Below are positions 7,213-8,244 of a DNA stretch of 8,244 nucleotides, piece after piece. This DNA comes from Gammaproteobacteria bacterium. GTDB taxonomy: Bacteria; Pseudomonadota; Gammaproteobacteria; Arenicellales; JAHEKD01. The notes under the pieces are model-generated. The model had not been told where the DNA came from. It worked only from the letters and a program-made list of their open reading frames with translations, and ran no database searches. Made by a program: the position numbers and the translations under genes. The first letter of the stretch is position 1. Each line of letters opens with the position of its first letter. The stretch covers positions 1-8,244 of the forward strand of contig JAHEKD010000091.1 in NCBI GenBank assembly GCA_024638545.1. The letters are read 5' to 3'.

Positions 7213-7545
7213 TTACCGGTTTTCCCTGCAAAGCCGCGGATTTATTTTCACTTTAAGCGTATCAATCTGATTAAAACCAAGCTGGTTTAACCTGACCAGC
7301 GTCAATTTTGTCGAATAGCGCATTTTGTTAGCCCAGACCGGGCTATGGGTCTCTAGAATCAGCACGTTTTCATCTAACCTGACCGGTTTGACATTCTGAC
7401 TCAGTAATTCACTGCAGCAGCTGGGCCAGCATTTGTTAATCCTGTCCAACTGCTTTGACAGCGCATCGATATCGCCTGATGGCAAATGCTTGCTTACGAC
7501 TTCAGCGACAATGTTGGATATCGATCTGAATTTATGATTTGGCAT
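7213..7545 (-). CDS. dciA: DciA-family (DUF721) predicted DnaB helicase loader
   Basis: DciA proteins bind and help load the replicative helicase DnaB in bacteria without phage-derived DnaC or DnaI. This 110-residue protein resembles the family. An N-terminal helical part (1-50, with FRSISNIVAEVV at 6-17) is followed by the conserved beta-rich core VLILETHSPVWANKMRY (61-77) with the family Trp71, and then IDTLKVKINPR (94-104). Position supports this: related genes lie between lpxC and secA in Pseudomonas. I chose the ATG at 7545 because GAGG (complement of 7552-7555) lies 6 nt upstream; a TTG at 7578 would add 11 residues without a comparable site. Cys39, Cys43 and Cys44 form an unexpected cluster. 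The symbol rests on family resemblance and context, not on an alignment. Confidence 0.82.
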   Translation of the reverse strand: MPNHKFRSISNIVAEVVSKHLPSGDIDALSKQLDRINKCWPSCCSELLSQNVKPVRLDENVLILETHSPVWANKMRYSTKLTLVRLNQLGFNQIDTLKVKINPRLCRENR

Positions 7546-7551
7546 GTGTGA

Positions 7552-7555
7552 CCTC
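7552..7555 (-). promoter_or_regulatory. Ribosome binding site of dciA
   Basis: On the minus strand GAGG (within TTGAGGT) stands 6 nt before the ATG at 7545. It decides this start over the upstream TTG at 7578. Confidence 0.6.
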
Positions 7556-7579
7556 AATCTAATTTTACCTGAAATCAAG

Positions 7580-7590
7580 CCCCGTATAAT
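7580..7590 (+). promoter_or_regulatory. Second TATAAT box upstream of secA
   Basis: CCCCG-TATAAT here echoes CCCCA-TATAAT at 7676-7686, and both are followed by TCAATT (7591-7596 and 7689-7694). The best upstream element is TTTACC (7564-7569) with a short 15-nt spacer. It may be a second secA promoter with a leader of about 127 nt, or a duplicated remnant. Confidence 0.3.
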
Positions 7591-7656
7591 TCAATTTGTA
7601 TTTTCCGGGGTATTTATTGCCGGCGCGCAAAATTTTAATAATAACCTCGATTAAAA

Positions 7657-7686
7657 TTGTTTTAACCGTGCTTAACCCCATATAAT
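7657..7686 (+). promoter_or_regulatory. Candidate sigma-70 promoter of secA
   Basis: A perfect TATAAT (7681-7686) lies 18 nt after TTGTTT (7657-7662), a three-of-six match to the -35 consensus. Transcription would start near 7693, giving a leader of about 30 nt before the secA ATG. The weak -35 lowers confidence. The box and its position at the head of a gene divergent from dciA support it. Confidence 0.5.
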
Positions 7687-7691
7687 GCTCA

Positions 7692-7713
7692 ATTATTAAA
7701 TTATTAATATTAA
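7692..7713 (+). repeat. AT-only tandem repeat in the secA leader
   Basis: ATTATTAA occurs twice without a gap (7692-7699, 7700-7707) and is followed by TATTAA. The last ten bases, TTAATATTAA (7704-7713), are a perfect palindrome. One inverted copy, TTAATAAT, is at 7635-7642, upstream of the candidate promoter. The array covers most of the predicted untranslated leader and could bind an AT-preferring protein or simply keep the leader open. Confidence 0.5.
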
Positions 7714-7723
7714 GTTTCAGGCC

Positions 7724-8244
7724 ATGTTCGGATCAGTATTAACAAAAGTATTTGGCAGTCGTAATCAGCGCCTTGTAAATCAGATGGGCAGGACTGTCTC
7801 ACAGATTAATGCCCTTGAGAATGAATATGAAGGACTTGACGATGATGCACTGAAAACAAAAACGTCCGAATTTAAACAACGCATCGAAGACGGTGCGTCA
7901 CTGGATTCATTGATGGTTGAAGCCTTTGCACTGACCCGCGAAGCCTCCAAGCGTGCCCTGGGTTTGCGACATTTTGATATGCAGCTGATAGGTGGCATCG
8001 TTTTACATGAAGGTAAAATTGCAGAAATGAGAACCGGTGAAGGTAAAACCCTGGTGGCGACATTGCCGGCCTACCTCAACGCTTTGACTGAGAATTCAGT
8101 GCATATCGTCACCGTCAATGATTATCTGGCTAGAAGGGATTCAGGCTGGATGGGTAAGGTTTTTGAGCAGCTTGGGTTAACCGTGGGCGTGATTTATTCG
8201 GGTCAGACGTTCGAGGAAAAACAGGCTGCATATCGCTGTGATAT
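7724..8244 (+). CDS. secA: SecA, preprotein translocase ATPase (5' part only)
   Basis: SecA is the motor ATPase that pushes unfolded preproteins through SecYEG across the inner membrane. The first 173 codons are present and the gene runs off the window. The N-terminus has [11 protein letters not shown] (6-16). The region [20 protein letters not shown] (72-91) includes Gln87 of the nucleotide-binding Q motif, and the Walker A loop TGEGKT is at 104-109. LPAYLNALT (114-122) and [11 protein letters not shown] (129-139) also match nucleotide-binding domain 1. Spacing equals that of E. coli SecA. The ribosome binding site is weak: TAAG at 7711-7714 is 9 nt from the ATG, and AGG at 7719-7721 is too close. 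No secM-like gene precedes it, unlike in E. coli; the neighbour is dciA on the other strand. Confidence 0.97.
   Translation, partial: MFGSVLTKVFGSRNQRLVNQMGRTVSQINALENEYEGLDDDALKTKTSEFKQRIEDGASLDSLMVEAFALTREASKRALGLRHFDMQLIGGIVLHEGKIAEMRTGEGKTLVATLPAYLNALTENSVHIVTVNDYLARRDSGWMGKVFEQLGLTVGVIYSGQTFEEKQAAYRCD

Noticed and set aside
7546..7578. A TTG start that would add 11 residues to DciA
   Set aside because: The ATG at 7545 has GAGG at 6 nt, and the TTG has no comparable site.
7685..7699. A four-codon frame (ATG CTC AAT TAT TAA) as a secM-like leader peptide
   Set aside because: Its ATG overlaps the predicted -10 box, so it would not be in that transcript, and it is far too short to be SecM.
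1..8244. CRISPR arrays, tRNA or rRNA genes, insertion sequences or prophage parts
   Set aside because: No regularly spaced repeats, RNA gene signatures or transposase and integrase motifs were seen; coding content is wholly housekeeping.

Overview
The window is the distal half of a division and cell-wall (dcw) cluster from a Gram-negative bacterium, most likely a gammaproteobacterium. The evidence is the gene order ftsW-murG-murC-ftsQ-ftsA-ftsZ-lpxC, followed by a dciA-type gene on the opposite strand and then secA. An LpxC protein shows that the host makes lipid A. The FtsZ tail and the FtsA, LpxC and SecA sequences all resemble gammaproteobacterial proteins. Having dciA between lpxC and secA recalls pseudomonads and other gammaproteobacteria that lack DnaC. 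I cannot name a genus.

Layout: 1-141 is the 3' end of ftsW. murG (138-1208), murC (1201-2607) and ftsQ (2604-3620) follow with overlaps of 4, 8 and 4 nt, which suggests one translationally coupled transcript. ftsA (3635-4873) and ftsZ (4919-6118) are separated from their upstream neighbours by 14 and 45 nt and carry clear ribosome binding sites of their own. lpxC (6263-7177) follows a 144-nt spacer that holds a perfect inverted repeat. dciA (7213-7545) lies on the minus strand, convergent with lpxC and divergent from secA, whose first 173 codons (7724-8244) close the window. The 178-nt dciA/secA spacer is AT-rich and contains a good -10 box, a second copy of that box and short tandem repeats. 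No gene-free stretch exceeds 300 nt.

The genes work together at the septum. MurC makes UDP-MurNAc-L-Ala, and MurG makes lipid II. FtsW polymerises lipid II. FtsZ forms the Z-ring, FtsA ties it to the membrane, and FtsQ links it to FtsB/FtsL and the septal synthase. LpxC commits precursor to lipid A for the outer membrane that grows alongside. SecA drives protein export, and DciA is expected to load the replicative helicase.

I see no previously undescribed system. The points worth checking are the absence of murB and ddlB between murC and ftsQ, an enlarged FtsQ with an insertion in its periplasmic domain, an LpxC tail unlike the E. coli FtsH degron, a cysteine cluster in DciA, and structured repeats just upstream of lpxC and secA.
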